Origin: Pseudomonadota bacterium
Lineage (GTDB): Bacteria > Pseudomonadota > Gammaproteobacteria > Burkholderiales > Sulfuricellaceae
DNA: 64,000 bases
Reading direction: 5' to 3'
Assembly: GCA_021801705.1 (NCBI GenBank)
Contig: JAJYXP010000009.1
Span: 33,309-97,308, forward strand
Part shown: in pieces, positions 8,629-17,955 of the stretch
How positions within the stretch are numbered: the stretch's first letter is position 1
Layout: every line of letters starts with the position of its first letter
Translations under genes and position numbers: made by a program
The notes under the pieces: model-generated
What the model saw: the letters and a program-made list of their open reading frames with translations, nothing else
What the model was told of the DNA's origin: nothing
The model's database searches: none

Positions 8629-10248
8629 TCATGTACTTGCATAACCGAATCGGTTTCCGCCGCTGTTCTTTGCCGCATACATGGCCTCATCAGGCTTTTT
8701 GATCAGTTCATCGATATCGGAAGCATCCACAGGATAGATTGCAATGCCCATGCTTCCGGATATGGATGCCTCGATCCCGTCGAAGTGAAATGGCTGCGCA
8801 AGCACATTGGTAATGTTCCGCGCCACTGTTTCGATTCGTGATGTTTTGGCGAGCTCGGCCAGTACCACGGTAAATTCATCCCCGCCCAAGCGAGCCACCG
8901 TATCGCTACTACGAATACAACCACTAATTCGACGCGAAACCTCGACGAGTAACCGATCCCCCACAGCATGGCCAAATTCGTCGTTCACCTCCTTGAAGCG
9001 ATCCAGATCAATAAAAAACAGGGCCAGTGCTTCTTTTTCCCGGCGGCATTTTTTTATCCCTTGCTCCAATCGGTCAAGAAACAATCGGCGATTGGGCAGA
9101 TTGGTCACGCTGTCGTAGTTCGCCTGCCTCCAGATCAGATCGTCCAAACGCTTCTTTTCCGTCACGTCCGAGGATATCTTGACGTAACGATACACGCTGC
9201 CATCCTTGTTCCGTACTGTATTGATGATGACTTGTTCCGCGTACAGCTCGCCGTCCTTACGCCTGTTCCACCACTCCCCTTCCCAATGCCCGGTTTTCTC
9301 CAATGTTTGCCACATGTTTTGATAGAACTCCCTGCTTTGCTTGCCTGAGCTCAACAGCCTGGGGTTGCGCCCGATCACTTCATGGGCTTCATAACCCGTG
9401 GATTGCGTAAATGCCGGGTTTACGCCGACGATCAAGCCGTTGGCATCGGCAACAACAATGGACGCGGTGCTTGCGTTAAATACCAATGCGGACAGCTCCA
9501 GTTCCGCTTCCTGGCGTTTGCGTTCGCTGATGTCACGCACGAAAACAAAGATCACCCCGCCGCGGATGCCGGCGTAGCTCACGCTCACCTCAAGTTCAAC
9601 GAGATGCCCATCTTTACGCCGGTGCCGGGTCTCAAAGAGATCGTGGCCTGTTTCTATCACTTTCCGGAGATGGGCGGCGGTTTCTTCCGGCGATTCGACT
9701 GCCTCCAGGTCGGAAACGTGCATGGACAGGAGTTCCTCCCGGGAATATCCGACCATGTTGCAGAAGGTGTCGTTGACATCGATGATCCGCGCGTCCTGCG
9801 CGTTGACCATCCAGTAACCGTCGCCCGTTGCCTGGATGATTTTCCGGTACTCGATTTCGCCTTGCTTGCGGCTGGCGATATTCCGGCAAATATTCAGGAT
9901 AATCCGCTGCCCGCCATGCTCGATCACCCGCATATGCATTTCAACGGGAATTTGTCTTCCGTCGCGGTGTGCATGAACCGCCTCAAAGGTGCATTCCCCA
10001 TCCTTTCTTATCCGCGCCAAGCGTTCGGCAACTTTTTCGGATGATCCGCGCCCGTTGATCTGTTCCGGGCGCATGCGCAGCAATTCCTCCCTGGCATACC
10101 CCACATGGTCGCAAGCCGCCTGGTTGACCGCAATGAAATTGCCTTCCAGGTCCGCCACAAAAATGGCGTCGCAGGCATTTTCAAAAAGCATCCGGTACAT
10201 TTCTTCAGGCAATTCCTGATGTTCCCTGCCTTGAACATGGGACGTCAT
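8629..10248 (-). CDS. Diguanylate cyclase with three PAS domains
   Basis: A 539-residue cytoplasmic protein. Three PAS/PAC modules lie at about 17-135, 137-258 and 260-375, each ending in a typical DIT/DIS-xxK linker. The GGDEF domain (385-535) has an intact GGDEF signature (RLGGDEF) and a complete I-site RSSD five residues upstream, so it should convert two GTP to c-di-GMP with product inhibition. No transmembrane segment is seen. It begins 18 bases after the end of the Cache-GGDEF gene and is probably cotranscribed. PAS ligands are not predictable here; redox or oxygen sensing is common for such tandem PAS proteins. Confidence 0.92.
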   Translation of the reverse strand: MTSHVQGREHQELPEEMYRMLFENACDAIFVADLEGNFIAVNQAACDHVGYAREELLRMRPEQINGRGSSEKVAERLARIRKDGECTFEAVHAHRDGRQIPVEMHMRVIEHGGQRIILNICRNIASRKQGEIEYRKIIQATGDGYWMVNAQDARIIDVNDTFCNMVGYSREELLSMHVSDLEAVESPEETAAHLRKVIETGHDLFETRHRRKDGHLVELEVSVSYAGIRGGVIFVFVRDISERKRQEAELELSALVFNASTASIVVADANGLIVGVNPAFTQSTGYEAHEVIGRNPRLLSSGKQSREFYQNMWQTLEKTGHWEGEWWNRRKDGELYAEQVIINTVRNKDGSVYRYVKISSDVTEKKRLDDLIWRQANYDSVTNLPNRRLFLDRLEQGIKKCRREKEALALFFIDLDRFKEVNDEFGHAVGDRLLVEVSRRISGCIRSSDTVARLGGDEFTVVLAELAKTSRIETVARNITNVLAQPFHFDGIEASISGSMGIAIYPVDASDIDELIKKPDEAMYAAKNSGGNRFGYAST

Positions 10249-10266
10249 TTATTCGCCCTGTTCAGT

Positions 10267-12471
10267 TCACGACGGCTGGCCTGGCGCCGGTTCATAACGA
10301 ACCACCCGGTTTCTGCCATTCCGTTTGGCCGCATACATCGCCGTATCGGCCCGGGAGGTCAATGTCTCCGCGGTGTCTCCGTCCTGAAACTGGGTCACGC
10401 CAAAACTGCAGGTCACCGTCCCAACCTTGGCGAAAACGAATTGCTCGATAAGCCGCCTCAGTTTTTCCGCAAGCTCGAACGCCTGCCGGCCGTCGCAATT
10501 CGGGGCCAGAATCATGAATTCCTCTCCTCCCCAGCGGGTAAGCACATCGGTTTGCCGGATATGGCCGGCAACGATCCGGCACATGCCTGTCAGCACCTGG
10601 TCGCCGGCGTGGTGGCCATGTGTGTCATTCACCGCCTTGAAGTGATCGATGTCGTACATCACCAAGGCAAGCGGTGTCTTGTAGCGTGCCGACCGATCCA
10701 TCTCCGCAGCCAGTTCCTGGTTGAACTTCAGCCGGTTGAAAACCCCGGTCAGGGGATCGGTGGTCGCCTGCAAATCCAGTTTTCGCGCGCGCTCTTTCAG
10801 TTCAAGCTGCTGCTCCAGCGCGATTTTGTCGTGGAGCAGCCTTTCCATTCCCATGAGGTAGATCACGGTCAGGACTGCAAACAGCAGCGTGATGGTGATT
10901 CCGAATAAGCGTCTGGCGGCAACCGCCCTGGGTGTCTTCAACACCACGAAAGACCACCCGTCATGACCGGTGTAATGGCGTCCCGCGTAATGGCGCTCGC
11001 CTTTGAAAACAATCCAGGACCCATCCACGATCTCCTGCTCCAGCAAGGGCGCATAGCGCAAGTCCCCGAACTGGCGCGAGCGTGTCAGCGTGAGTTGAGT
11101 CTCGGCCGGCAGCGGCCACAGCGTCTTGAACAACATATCCGAGTCGCTGGCAAGAAATACGACTCCCTGAGGGGCAATGAGGAAAGAGTGCTCGACTCGC
11201 CCGAGGTCCGCTTCAATCGGATCAAGCGGTTTCTTGATGACCGCCACGCCGGCAATCCGGCCCGCCTTGTCGCGAACCGGGTGGCTCGCGTAATAGCCGC
11301 GCTCCCCGGTGGTGACGCCGAGCGCATAGTAGTAGGCAGCCCCTCCGGCAATGGCTTGCTGGAAATAGGGACGGAAGCTGTAGTTCTTTCCCATCAGGCT
11401 GTCGCTTTTCCAGCGATTGGAAGAGGCGAGAACCGTGCCGGAGCCATCCATGAGGTAGGCGATCCCGTCCCCTCCTGCCGCGCCATTACTCAGATCCGCG
11501 ACCATATTGGCCTCGTCGCGCGCGTGCTCGCCGCCGCCGGTCAACACTGGAAGCACCCAGGGCGATTCGGCCATGGACCTCGCCACGTCATCCGCTGTGG
11601 TGGTCTCGATGCGAAGCCGGCTCGCGAGCAGGCTCAGGCTGTCCATCGCGTCATGCTGCATTTGCTGCTGGGCTGTCCTTCCCAGGTATTCGGCCAGCCC
11701 CCAACCCAAGCCAAGAAGGCCCACCAGCACGGGGACGAAAGTCAAGACGGAGCGGTTGTACAACTTCCCAGCGTAGACCGAGGAAACCATAGCCAGCAGG
11801 ATTTTTTGCTGCCCGAATGCCCACAGCGAAAAAGCCATCCAGCAGGCGAGCAGCCCGCGCAGGAGTTGGATGGGTATGCCGGTCGCGCGGAAGAACGCGT
11901 CGTGATTGAGGACAGCCGCCGGCCAGAACGGCGCCGGCGGCACAATGGCGCCGGCAGCGATGCCGTACAGGGCGAGCGCTGCCCCCACGGAGACGGCCCA
12001 GCGCCTTTCGCTGCCTGCAAGCCTTCTGGAAAGCACGGCGAACGCCAGGCCCGCCCCCATTCCGCCCGGCAGTCCCAACGCGTAGCGCGCAACGGCATTG
12101 GCCGAGTTCAGCCCGCCAATGACCCCGCCGAGCGCGATCGACAATACCAGGGGCCCATAAATCCATCGCCCCGGCGCTTTCCCCCCGAGCCGGATTACGC
12201 CCAAGCGGGCGAACTCGAGCAGCAACACATAGGACGCGGCCATGACGGCCAGGCGCAGCAACGCAAACGCCGGTGCGTCGCCGATGCTCAGAGCAAGCAG
12301 ATCCAGCCACTCGTTCACGCCGTGGGCGATCCCGAACGCAGCGAGCAGCGTCCAGGGCAGCCCCGCTGGGTCGTGGTTTTTGATGGTGAAGCAGACCGCG
12401 CCCAGCAGGATGAACGCCAGGCCGTAGAAAAAGAAAATGTAATCGAGCTGTGTCCCGAGAAACTCAGCCAT
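10267..12471 (-). CDS. Membrane diguanylate cyclase: multi-TM region, Cache sensor, GGDEF
   Basis: A 734-residue protein. About seven or eight hydrophobic helices occupy residues 8-268 (for example 10-30, 67-88, 103-123, 160-180, 203-224 and 245-268). They are followed by a double-Cache-like extracytoplasmic domain (about 270-515), a further membrane helix (about 523-546), a short coiled coil and a C-terminal GGDEF domain (570-725). The signature is GGEEF, with I-site RQTD five residues before it, so an active and product-inhibited cyclase is expected. The Cache domain would sense small periplasmic ligands. The combination of a polytopic N-terminal region and Cache in one cyclase is unusual; the first part may be a MASE-type sensor. 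ATG start at 12471. Confidence 0.88.
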   Translation of the reverse strand: MAEFLGTQLDYIFFFYGLAFILLGAVCFTIKNHDPAGLPWTLLAAFGIAHGVNEWLDLLALSIGDAPAFALLRLAVMAASYVLLLEFARLGVIRLGGKAPGRWIYGPLVLSIALGGVIGGLNSANAVARYALGLPGGMGAGLAFAVLSRRLAGSERRWAVSVGAALALYGIAAGAIVPPAPFWPAAVLNHDAFFRATGIPIQLLRGLLACWMAFSLWAFGQQKILLAMVSSVYAGKLYNRSVLTFVPVLVGLLGLGWGLAEYLGRTAQQQMQHDAMDSLSLLASRLRIETTTADDVARSMAESPWVLPVLTGGGEHARDEANMVADLSNGAAGGDGIAYLMDGSGTVLASSNRWKSDSLMGKNYSFRPYFQQAIAGGAAYYYALGVTTGERGYYASHPVRDKAGRIAGVAVIKKPLDPIEADLGRVEHSFLIAPQGVVFLASDSDMLFKTLWPLPAETQLTLTRSRQFGDLRYAPLLEQEIVDGSWIVFKGERHYAGRHYTGHDGWSFVVLKTPRAVAARRLFGITITLLFAVLTVIYLMGMERLLHDKIALEQQLELKERARKLDLQATTDPLTGVFNRLKFNQELAAEMDRSARYKTPLALVMYDIDHFKAVNDTHGHHAGDQVLTGMCRIVAGHIRQTDVLTRWGGEEFMILAPNCDGRQAFELAEKLRRLIEQFVFAKVGTVTCSFGVTQFQDGDTAETLTSRADTAMYAAKRNGRNRVVRYEPAPGQPS

Positions 12472-12591
12472 AAAACCTCGAACGCGGATCGGAGGCCCGT
12501 AAATTTGCCAGGCAGGGCTCGCACGGCGAATCGCGGCTGAATCGCGGCATCGTCACGCCTTGCGGTACCGTGCCTGCAAACGCGGGGGCGC

Positions 12592-14970
12592 TCATATCAA
12601 CCTCCGGATCACTTCCAGCAGATTACTCTGATCGAAGCTGCTTTTCACAATATAGGCATTGGCGCCAACGTCGATACCACGCTCGCGGTGTTCGCGTGAT
12701 TCCAGCGCCGTCACCAGCACCACCGGCAATTCGCCGAGCTGTTTGTCAGAACGCACCTTGGCGGTGAGGTCAAAGCCGTCCATGCGCGGCATTTCCACGT
12801 CCGATACGATCAGATCAAACGTCGCGGTCTTGAGTGCGGTGTAGGCATCCGCCCCGTCCACCGCAGTAACGACATGGTAGCCGGCCGATTCCAGGATGTT
12901 CTTGAGCAGCGCGCGGGCGGTGATCGAGTCCTCCACCACCAGGATGGTCTGCTTTTCCGCCACCCCGTGCGTTTCAGCGGCAACGGGCGGCGGTGCTGCC
13001 TGCTTTACCGCCGACTTCAGCAAATCGGGGACATTGAGCACCGCTACAACCTGACCGGTTCCCAACACGCTCGCGCCGGCGACGTTGCGCACGCGCGCGA
13101 GCTGCCGGCCCAGTGTCTTGACCAGCACTTCCTGCTCGCCGAGAATCTCGTCCACCCGGAACGCAACATGCTTGTTACCTGTACCGAGGACGACCACCAG
13201 TGCCTGCTCCAATACCTTATCCGTTGTACTCTGGCGCGGCAACTCCAGCACATCGCCGAGACTCACCAGCGCAACGGCCTGTCCGCCGAGCGGAATCGTT
13301 GCGCGATTTTCCACCGTCCGGATGTCCTGTTGCGCCACTCGCGTCACTCGCTCGACGCTGAGCGCGGGAATGACGAAACAATGTTCGCCCGCACGGACCA
13401 GAACGCCGCGAAAAGTGGACAGCATCAGCGGCAGCGTAATGCGGAAGGATGTCCCGCTATCCTGCACACCGCCATCGTGACGCGATTCAAGTGCCACGAC
13501 TCCGCCCAGGCGCTCGACCTTTTCCCGCACGATGGCAAGCCCAAGGCCGCGTCCAGAGATGTCCGTGATGATCTGGCTGGTGGTAATGCCCGACTGAAAA
13601 ACGAGCGCCTGCGCCTCCTGCTCGCTCAACTTTTCCGCCTCCTCGGCGGAAACGAGGCCGAGCTTGAGCGCCGCAGTTTTTACCTTGGCGGCGTCGATGC
13701 CCGCTCCGTCATCGGCGACCAGAATCTCGATTTTCCCGCCGTCTTTTTGCGCAATGGCGATCGTTATGCTGCCGTGTTCCGGCTTGCCCTTGTCCTGTCG
13801 CATGGCTGGCTGCTCGATGCCGTGATCGATGCAATTCCGCAACATGTGCATCAGCGGATCCTTCATCTCTTCCAGAGTACGCCGGTCGATTTCAATTTCG
13901 CCGCCCTGGATCACCAGCTCCACCTGCTTGCCCTGTTCGCGCGCAACCTCGCGGGTGAAACGCGGAAAAATCTCGAGCAGCGAAGAAAATGGCAGCAGGT
14001 GCATTTCCTTCACGTCATGCAGAAGACTATCGCTCATGCCTGCCAGGGTGCGCCGGTCGTGCGCGGCAAACTTGCTCAAGCGCAGCAGCCGCTCCTCAAT
14101 CGTTTTCATGAACAACTGCTCGGACTCCAGATGCTCCAGCAACTTCGGCAGTGCTTTTGTCGGAAATTCTGGCAGTCCTCCGGCGGCGCCGTTGAGCTTG
14201 TCTCCCGTTTTGACATAGCGCTCGATCAGCCGCAGCGCGGGTCGCATTCGTGCCCGTTGTTTTTTCCAGATTGCGAAAGAGACAGCGACCTCGCGCAGTT
14301 CCTTGGCGCGCTGCGCCGCCGCCAGCCGAGGCGACAGCAATTCCTCGACCTGCCGCATCACTGCGTCGAGCTTCTGCGTGGAAACCCTGACTGTTTCGGA
14401 TGCGAGGCTGGGAGCCGGGGACGGCGTATGCGTGGCAACCAGTGCGGTCGCTTCGGACGGCACCGGGGATGCGATTGGAGTCTGTTGAACCGGCGGCATC
14501 GGTTGAACTGCCGCGGACGGGGTTGCTGAAAATTGGGTTGCCGCAGACTGGGCAAACTGCCCTTGCAAGGCATCGTTGAGCCGCCAGGTCAGCGTTGCAA
14601 TCGCCGGCTTCCCCGCAACGGCCATAGCCGCCCCTTCCGCCGAGAGGAGCGTGCCCAGGTCATCAATCGCCTCTTGCATCAGGTCGAACAGCGGCGGGGA
14701 AACGGCGAGCCGGTTGCCTTTCAGTGCCGCGAACACGTTTTCCAGCGACTGACAGACCGCCTCGATCTCCCTGAGGTTCACCGCCCGCGCAGCCCCCTTC
14801 AGACTGTGCGCCTCGCGAAATACACTCTCGACGATTTCCGCCTGCCGCTCTCCCGCAGGGATATTCTCCAGTTCGATCAACCCCGCCGACATCGTTTGGA
14901 GATGTTCGTCCGCCTCGACCCTGAAGGTCGCGAGGAGTTTTTTCAGGAAGTCTTCGTTCTGTTTGTCCAT
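12592..14970 (-). CDS. CheA-type hybrid histidine kinase with C-terminal receiver (WspE-like)
   Basis: A 792-residue hybrid kinase. The HPt domain (5-105) has the phosphorylatable His55 in EAHSLKGAAR. A proline/alanine-rich linker (about 135-190) replaces a recognisable P2 domain. Helical dimerisation (195-320) and an HATPase domain follow, with N box (LRNCIDHG), G1 (DDGAGID) and G2 (GRGLGLAI), then a CheW-like P5 domain (about 515-650) and a REC domain (about 672-790) with its Asp in VSDVEMPRMDG. It autophosphorylates under receptor control and passes phosphate to its own REC, to CheB and to the REC output protein. A CheA-REC fusion without P2 matches WspE and Frz-type kinases rather than flagellar CheA. 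REP elements lie just upstream. Confidence 0.95.
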   Translation of the reverse strand: MDKQNEDFLKKLLATFRVEADEHLQTMSAGLIELENIPAGERQAEIVESVFREAHSLKGAARAVNLREIEAVCQSLENVFAALKGNRLAVSPPLFDLMQEAIDDLGTLLSAEGAAMAVAGKPAIATLTWRLNDALQGQFAQSAATQFSATPSAAVQPMPPVQQTPIASPVPSEATALVATHTPSPAPSLASETVRVSTQKLDAVMRQVEELLSPRLAAAQRAKELREVAVSFAIWKKQRARMRPALRLIERYVKTGDKLNGAAGGLPEFPTKALPKLLEHLESEQLFMKTIEERLLRLSKFAAHDRRTLAGMSDSLLHDVKEMHLLPFSSLLEIFPRFTREVAREQGKQVELVIQGGEIEIDRRTLEEMKDPLMHMLRNCIDHGIEQPAMRQDKGKPEHGSITIAIAQKDGGKIEILVADDGAGIDAAKVKTAALKLGLVSAEEAEKLSEQEAQALVFQSGITTSQIITDISGRGLGLAIVREKVERLGGVVALESRHDGGVQDSGTSFRITLPLMLSTFRGVLVRAGEHCFVIPALSVERVTRVAQQDIRTVENRATIPLGGQAVALVSLGDVLELPRQSTTDKVLEQALVVVLGTGNKHVAFRVDEILGEQEVLVKTLGRQLARVRNVAGASVLGTGQVVAVLNVPDLLKSAVKQAAPPPVAAETHGVAEKQTILVVEDSITARALLKNILESAGYHVVTAVDGADAYTALKTATFDLIVSDVEMPRMDGFDLTAKVRSDKQLGELPVVLVTALESREHRERGIDVGANAYIVKSSFDQSNLLEVIRRLI

Positions 14971-14996
14971 GGTTCGACCTGCTAAAAAAATTCAAT

Positions 14997-15069
14997 GTAG
15001 GGTGGGCACGTTTTTTGTGCCCACCGATCGTCCGCGTAGGCAAACGATAAAATCGGTTGCCCACCCTAC
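14997..15069. repeat. GTAGGGTGGGCA-type inverted repeat
   Basis: GTAGGGTGGGCA (14997-15008) is matched by TGCCCACCCTAC (15058-15069). An inner stem GTGGGCAC/GTGCCCAC lies within. This is a second repeat type, placed directly beside the REP at 15077, so two element families share the space between the MCP and CheA genes. Confidence 0.8.
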
Positions 15070-15076
15070 GCCTGCT

Positions 15077-15122
15077 GTAGGTCGGGCTTCAGCCCGACAT
15101 GTCGGATTGAAATCCGACCTAC
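15077..15122. repeat. REP-like double hairpin, same family as 8550
   Basis: GTAGGTCGGG to the left pairs with a CCGACCTAC end to the right. The inner stems are GTCGGGCT/AGCCCGAC and GTCGGATT/AATCCGAC. Sequence and architecture match the copy at 8550-8595, with compensated changes in the second stem that keep the pairing (GGTT/AACC in one copy, GATT/AATC in the other). Confidence 0.85.
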
Positions 15123-15134
15123 GGCCCGTTGATT

Positions 15135-17912
15135 TCATGCCGCCTTGCCCCCGATCATCGCGCTCAGCTTCTGCCCCAGTTCATGCAGGCTCTGTGCCGC
15201 CGTCTCTGCCTGCCTGGTGCCGGCCACGTTCTGCTGGCTTGTCTGCTTGATGTTCTCCATCGCCAGCGCCACCTGGTCCATGCCCACCAACTGCTGCTGG
15301 CTCGAGGCGGCGATCTGCGTGGCCGCCTGTGCCGCCTCGGCGACACTGTCAGCCAGCAGCCGGATGGACTCGCCGGCCTGTGCGGATTGCTGCACGCCGG
15401 CCTCTACCGCCTTGGCTCCCTGCTCGGTGGCGAGCACCGCAGTGCCGGTCGCCTTCTGGATGTCGCCGAGTATCGTGCGCACCTGGGCGGTCGCCTGCTT
15501 GGATTGCTCCGCCAGGCTCTTGATCTCCTGGGCGACCACGCCAAACCCTTTCCCCTGTTCGCCTGCCTTGGCCGCCTCGATGGCGGCGTTGACGGCCAGA
15601 AGATTCGACTGATCGGAAAGATCGTTGACGGTAGCAACGATCTCGCCGATGGCCTGGCTCTGTTCGGACAGACGCACGATGCTTTCGCCGATGGACTCCA
15701 TCTGCTCACGAATCCGTCTCATCCCCTCGATCGTTTCTTCCACCGATTTCATGCCGGTTTGAGAGACCTGCCCCAGCTTCTGCGCGCTCTCCAGAACATG
15801 CGTTGCTTTTTGACTGGCGACTTGTGCGGTCTGTTTGACTTCTTCCACGGTCACTGTAGTCTGGCCCACCGAAGCGGCCGTTTCGGTCGAACTGGAGGCG
15901 ACTTGATTCGTTGCCGCCAGAATTTCACCGGTGCCGGTGCCCAGTACCTTGATTCCCTCACGAACTTGTTGCACCAGCCTTTCCAGGTCCGCCGTTCGTT
16001 CTTGAACCCGCAGTTCCAGTTCGGCGTGCGCTTTTCGCAACGCTTCCTCGGCCTGCTTCTGCACCGTCACGTCGCGCGCCGCCGCGAACACGCCGAGCAC
16101 GTTGCCGGCTACGTCCTTGTACACCGAGGCGTTGTACAAGACCTCGGTCTGGCGGCCGTTTCTGTGACGGATCGTCAGCGGGTAGTCGGTGACGGAGCCC
16201 TGGGCGAAGACCTGCTGGTAACCCTCGCGGGCCTTCGCCGGTTCGGTGAAGTAGTTGGAGAAGTCGGTCCCGACCAACTCCTCGCGGCCGACACCGGTCA
16301 CCTTGACGGTGGCCTCGTTGACGTCGGTGATCTTGCCGTCCGGGCTGATGGTGACCAGCGGGTCGAGGCTCGCCTCGACCAGACTGCGGGCGTATTGAGA
16401 AGCGGAGCGCAGTTGCTCCTCGGCCTGTCTTTTCTCCGAGATGTCGCTGCTCATGAGCAGGTAGCCGACGGGATTGCCCGATGCATCGTTGCGGCGCGTG
16501 ACCACAACGCTTGCCATAAAGCGGGAACCATCTTTCCGGACGCGCTCGAATTCGCCCTCCGCCAATCCCTTCTCATAGGCGGCCACCAGCAGTTTCCCGA
16601 CGGCGCCCGATTCGACGTCCTCCGGGGTGTGAAGGATTTCCGAGTTCTTGCCGAGGATCCCTTCCGCGGTGTAGCCGTAGTTTCTTCGCGCACCCTCGTT
16701 CCAGGAGAGAATGCGGTGGTCGAGGTCCTTGCCGATGATGGAGTATTTGATGGAGCTTTGCAGGATGTTGTCCAGGAGGTTCTTGGTTTCGCTGAACTCG
16801 CGCATGACGCGTTTGGATTCGGTCACGTCGCGCGCGGCCGCGAACACGCCGAGCACGTTGCCGGCTACGTCCCGGTAGACCGAGGCGTTGTACAAGACAT
16901 CGGTCAATTTCCCCGATTTATGCCGAATGGTCAGCGGGTAATCGGTGACGAAACTCTTTTGAAAAACCTGCTGGTATCCTTCCCGTGCCTTCTCGGGCTC
17001 GGTGAAGTACACGGAGAAATCGGTGCCGATCAGCTCCTCCCGATGAACCCCCGTCACTTTGATGGTGGCTTCGTTGACGTCGGTGATCGTCCCATCGGAA
17101 CTGATGGTGACCAATGGGTCCAGGCTAGCCTCGATCAGGCTGCGGGCGTACTGGGAGCCCTGCTTCTGGGCGGTGATATCGCGGGCCGCGGCAAAGACTC
17201 CCAGGACGCTGCCTCCCACATCCTTGTAGACCGAAGCGTTGTAAAGAACGTCGGTCAGCCGCCCATCCTTGTGGCGGATCGTGAGCGGGTAGTCGGTGAC
17301 GAATCCCTTGGCGAACACCTGCTGGTAGCCCTCGCGTGCCTTCTCCGCTTCGGTGAAGTAGTCGGAGAAGTCGGTCCCGATCAGCTTCTCCCGCGGCACA
17401 CCGGTCACCTTGATGGACCCTTCATTGACGTCGGTAATCTTGCCGTCGGGGCTGATGGTGACCAGGGGATCGAGACTCGCCTCGATCAGGCTGCGGGCGT
17501 ATTGGGAGGCCTGCTTCTGCGCCGTCACGTCGCGCGCGGCCGCGAACACGCCGAGCACGCTGCCGCGCACGTCCTTGTACACCGAGGCGTTGTACAGCAC
17601 GTCGGTGAGGCGCCCGCCCTTGTGGCGGATGGTCAGCGGGTAGTCGGTGACGGAGCCCTTGGCGAACACCTGCTGGTAGCCCTCGCGCGCCTTCTCCGGC
17701 TCGGTGAAGTAGTCGGAGAAGTCGGTCCCGATCAGCTTCTCCCGCGGCACACCGGTCACCTTGATGGACCCTTCATTGACGTCGGTGATCTTGCCGTCGG
17801 GGCTGATGGTGACCAGGGGATCGAGGCTCGCCTCGATCAGGGAGCGGGCGTATTGCGAGGCCTGCTTCCGGGACAGATCGGCTCGCGTCAAGAAATTAAA
17901 AACCCAGTTCAT
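15135..17912 (-). CDS. Cytoplasmic methyl-accepting chemotaxis protein with five PAS domains
   Basis: A 925-residue receptor without any membrane segment. Four PAS modules of one family lie at residues 18-134, 135-251, 252-368 and 504-620; an unrelated PAS (about 375-500) sits between the third and fourth. The MCP signalling domain covers about 640-915, with the hairpin tip region [20 protein letters not shown]. No CheR-tethering pentapeptide is present at the C terminus. PAS copies 1 and 2 differ at only about six of 117 residues, evidence of recent tandem duplication. The protein should join a cytoplasmic or mixed array with the neighbouring membrane MCP and signal to the CheA hybrid. Redox or gas sensing through heme or flavin PAS is possible but unproven. 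Confidence 0.93.
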   Translation of the reverse strand: MNWVFNFLTRADLSRKQASQYARSLIEASLDPLVTISPDGKITDVNEGSIKVTGVPREKLIGTDFSDYFTEPEKAREGYQQVFAKGSVTDYPLTIRHKGGRLTDVLYNASVYKDVRGSVLGVFAAARDVTAQKQASQYARSLIEASLDPLVTISPDGKITDVNEGSIKVTGVPREKLIGTDFSDYFTEAEKAREGYQQVFAKGFVTDYPLTIRHKDGRLTDVLYNASVYKDVGGSVLGVFAAARDITAQKQGSQYARSLIEASLDPLVTISSDGTITDVNEATIKVTGVHREELIGTDFSVYFTEPEKAREGYQQVFQKSFVTDYPLTIRHKSGKLTDVLYNASVYRDVAGNVLGVFAAARDVTESKRVMREFSETKNLLDNILQSSIKYSIIGKDLDHRILSWNEGARRNYGYTAEGILGKNSEILHTPEDVESGAVGKLLVAAYEKGLAEGEFERVRKDGSRFMASVVVTRRNDASGNPVGYLLMSSDISEKRQAEEQLRSASQYARSLVEASLDPLVTISPDGKITDVNEATVKVTGVGREELVGTDFSNYFTEPAKAREGYQQVFAQGSVTDYPLTIRHRNGRQTEVLYNASVYKDVAGNVLGVFAAARDVTVQKQAEEALRKAHAELELRVQERTADLERLVQQVREGIKVLGTGTGEILAATNQVASSSTETAASVGQTTVTVEEVKQTAQVASQKATHVLESAQKLGQVSQTGMKSVEETIEGMRRIREQMESIGESIVRLSEQSQAIGEIVATVNDLSDQSNLLAVNAAIEAAKAGEQGKGFGVVAQEIKSLAEQSKQATAQVRTILGDIQKATGTAVLATEQGAKAVEAGVQQSAQAGESIRLLADSVAEAAQAATQIAASSQQQLVGMDQVALAMENIKQTSQQNVAGTRQAETAAQSLHELGQKLSAMIGGKAA
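16053..16403 (-). repeat. Fourth copy of the 351-base PAS unit
   Basis: Residues 504-620 of the cytoplasmic MCP repeat the PAS module found three times in tandem further upstream in the gene. It keeps the block [18 protein letters not shown] but is more diverged, and a different PAS domain separates it from the tandem array. Confidence 0.8.
16809..17861 (-). repeat. Three tandem 351-base PAS-coding units
   Basis: Three units of exactly 117 codons each (17511-17861, 17160-17510 and 16809-17159) encode nearly identical PAS domains. The first two differ at about six residues, the third at more. The DNA similarity makes this a recombination substrate that could gain or lose PAS units, and a likely site of assembly error. 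Confidence 0.9.
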
Positions 17913-17955
17913 AACCCATTCCTCCTATGGCCTTATGTTGCCATTGAGTTTGCCG

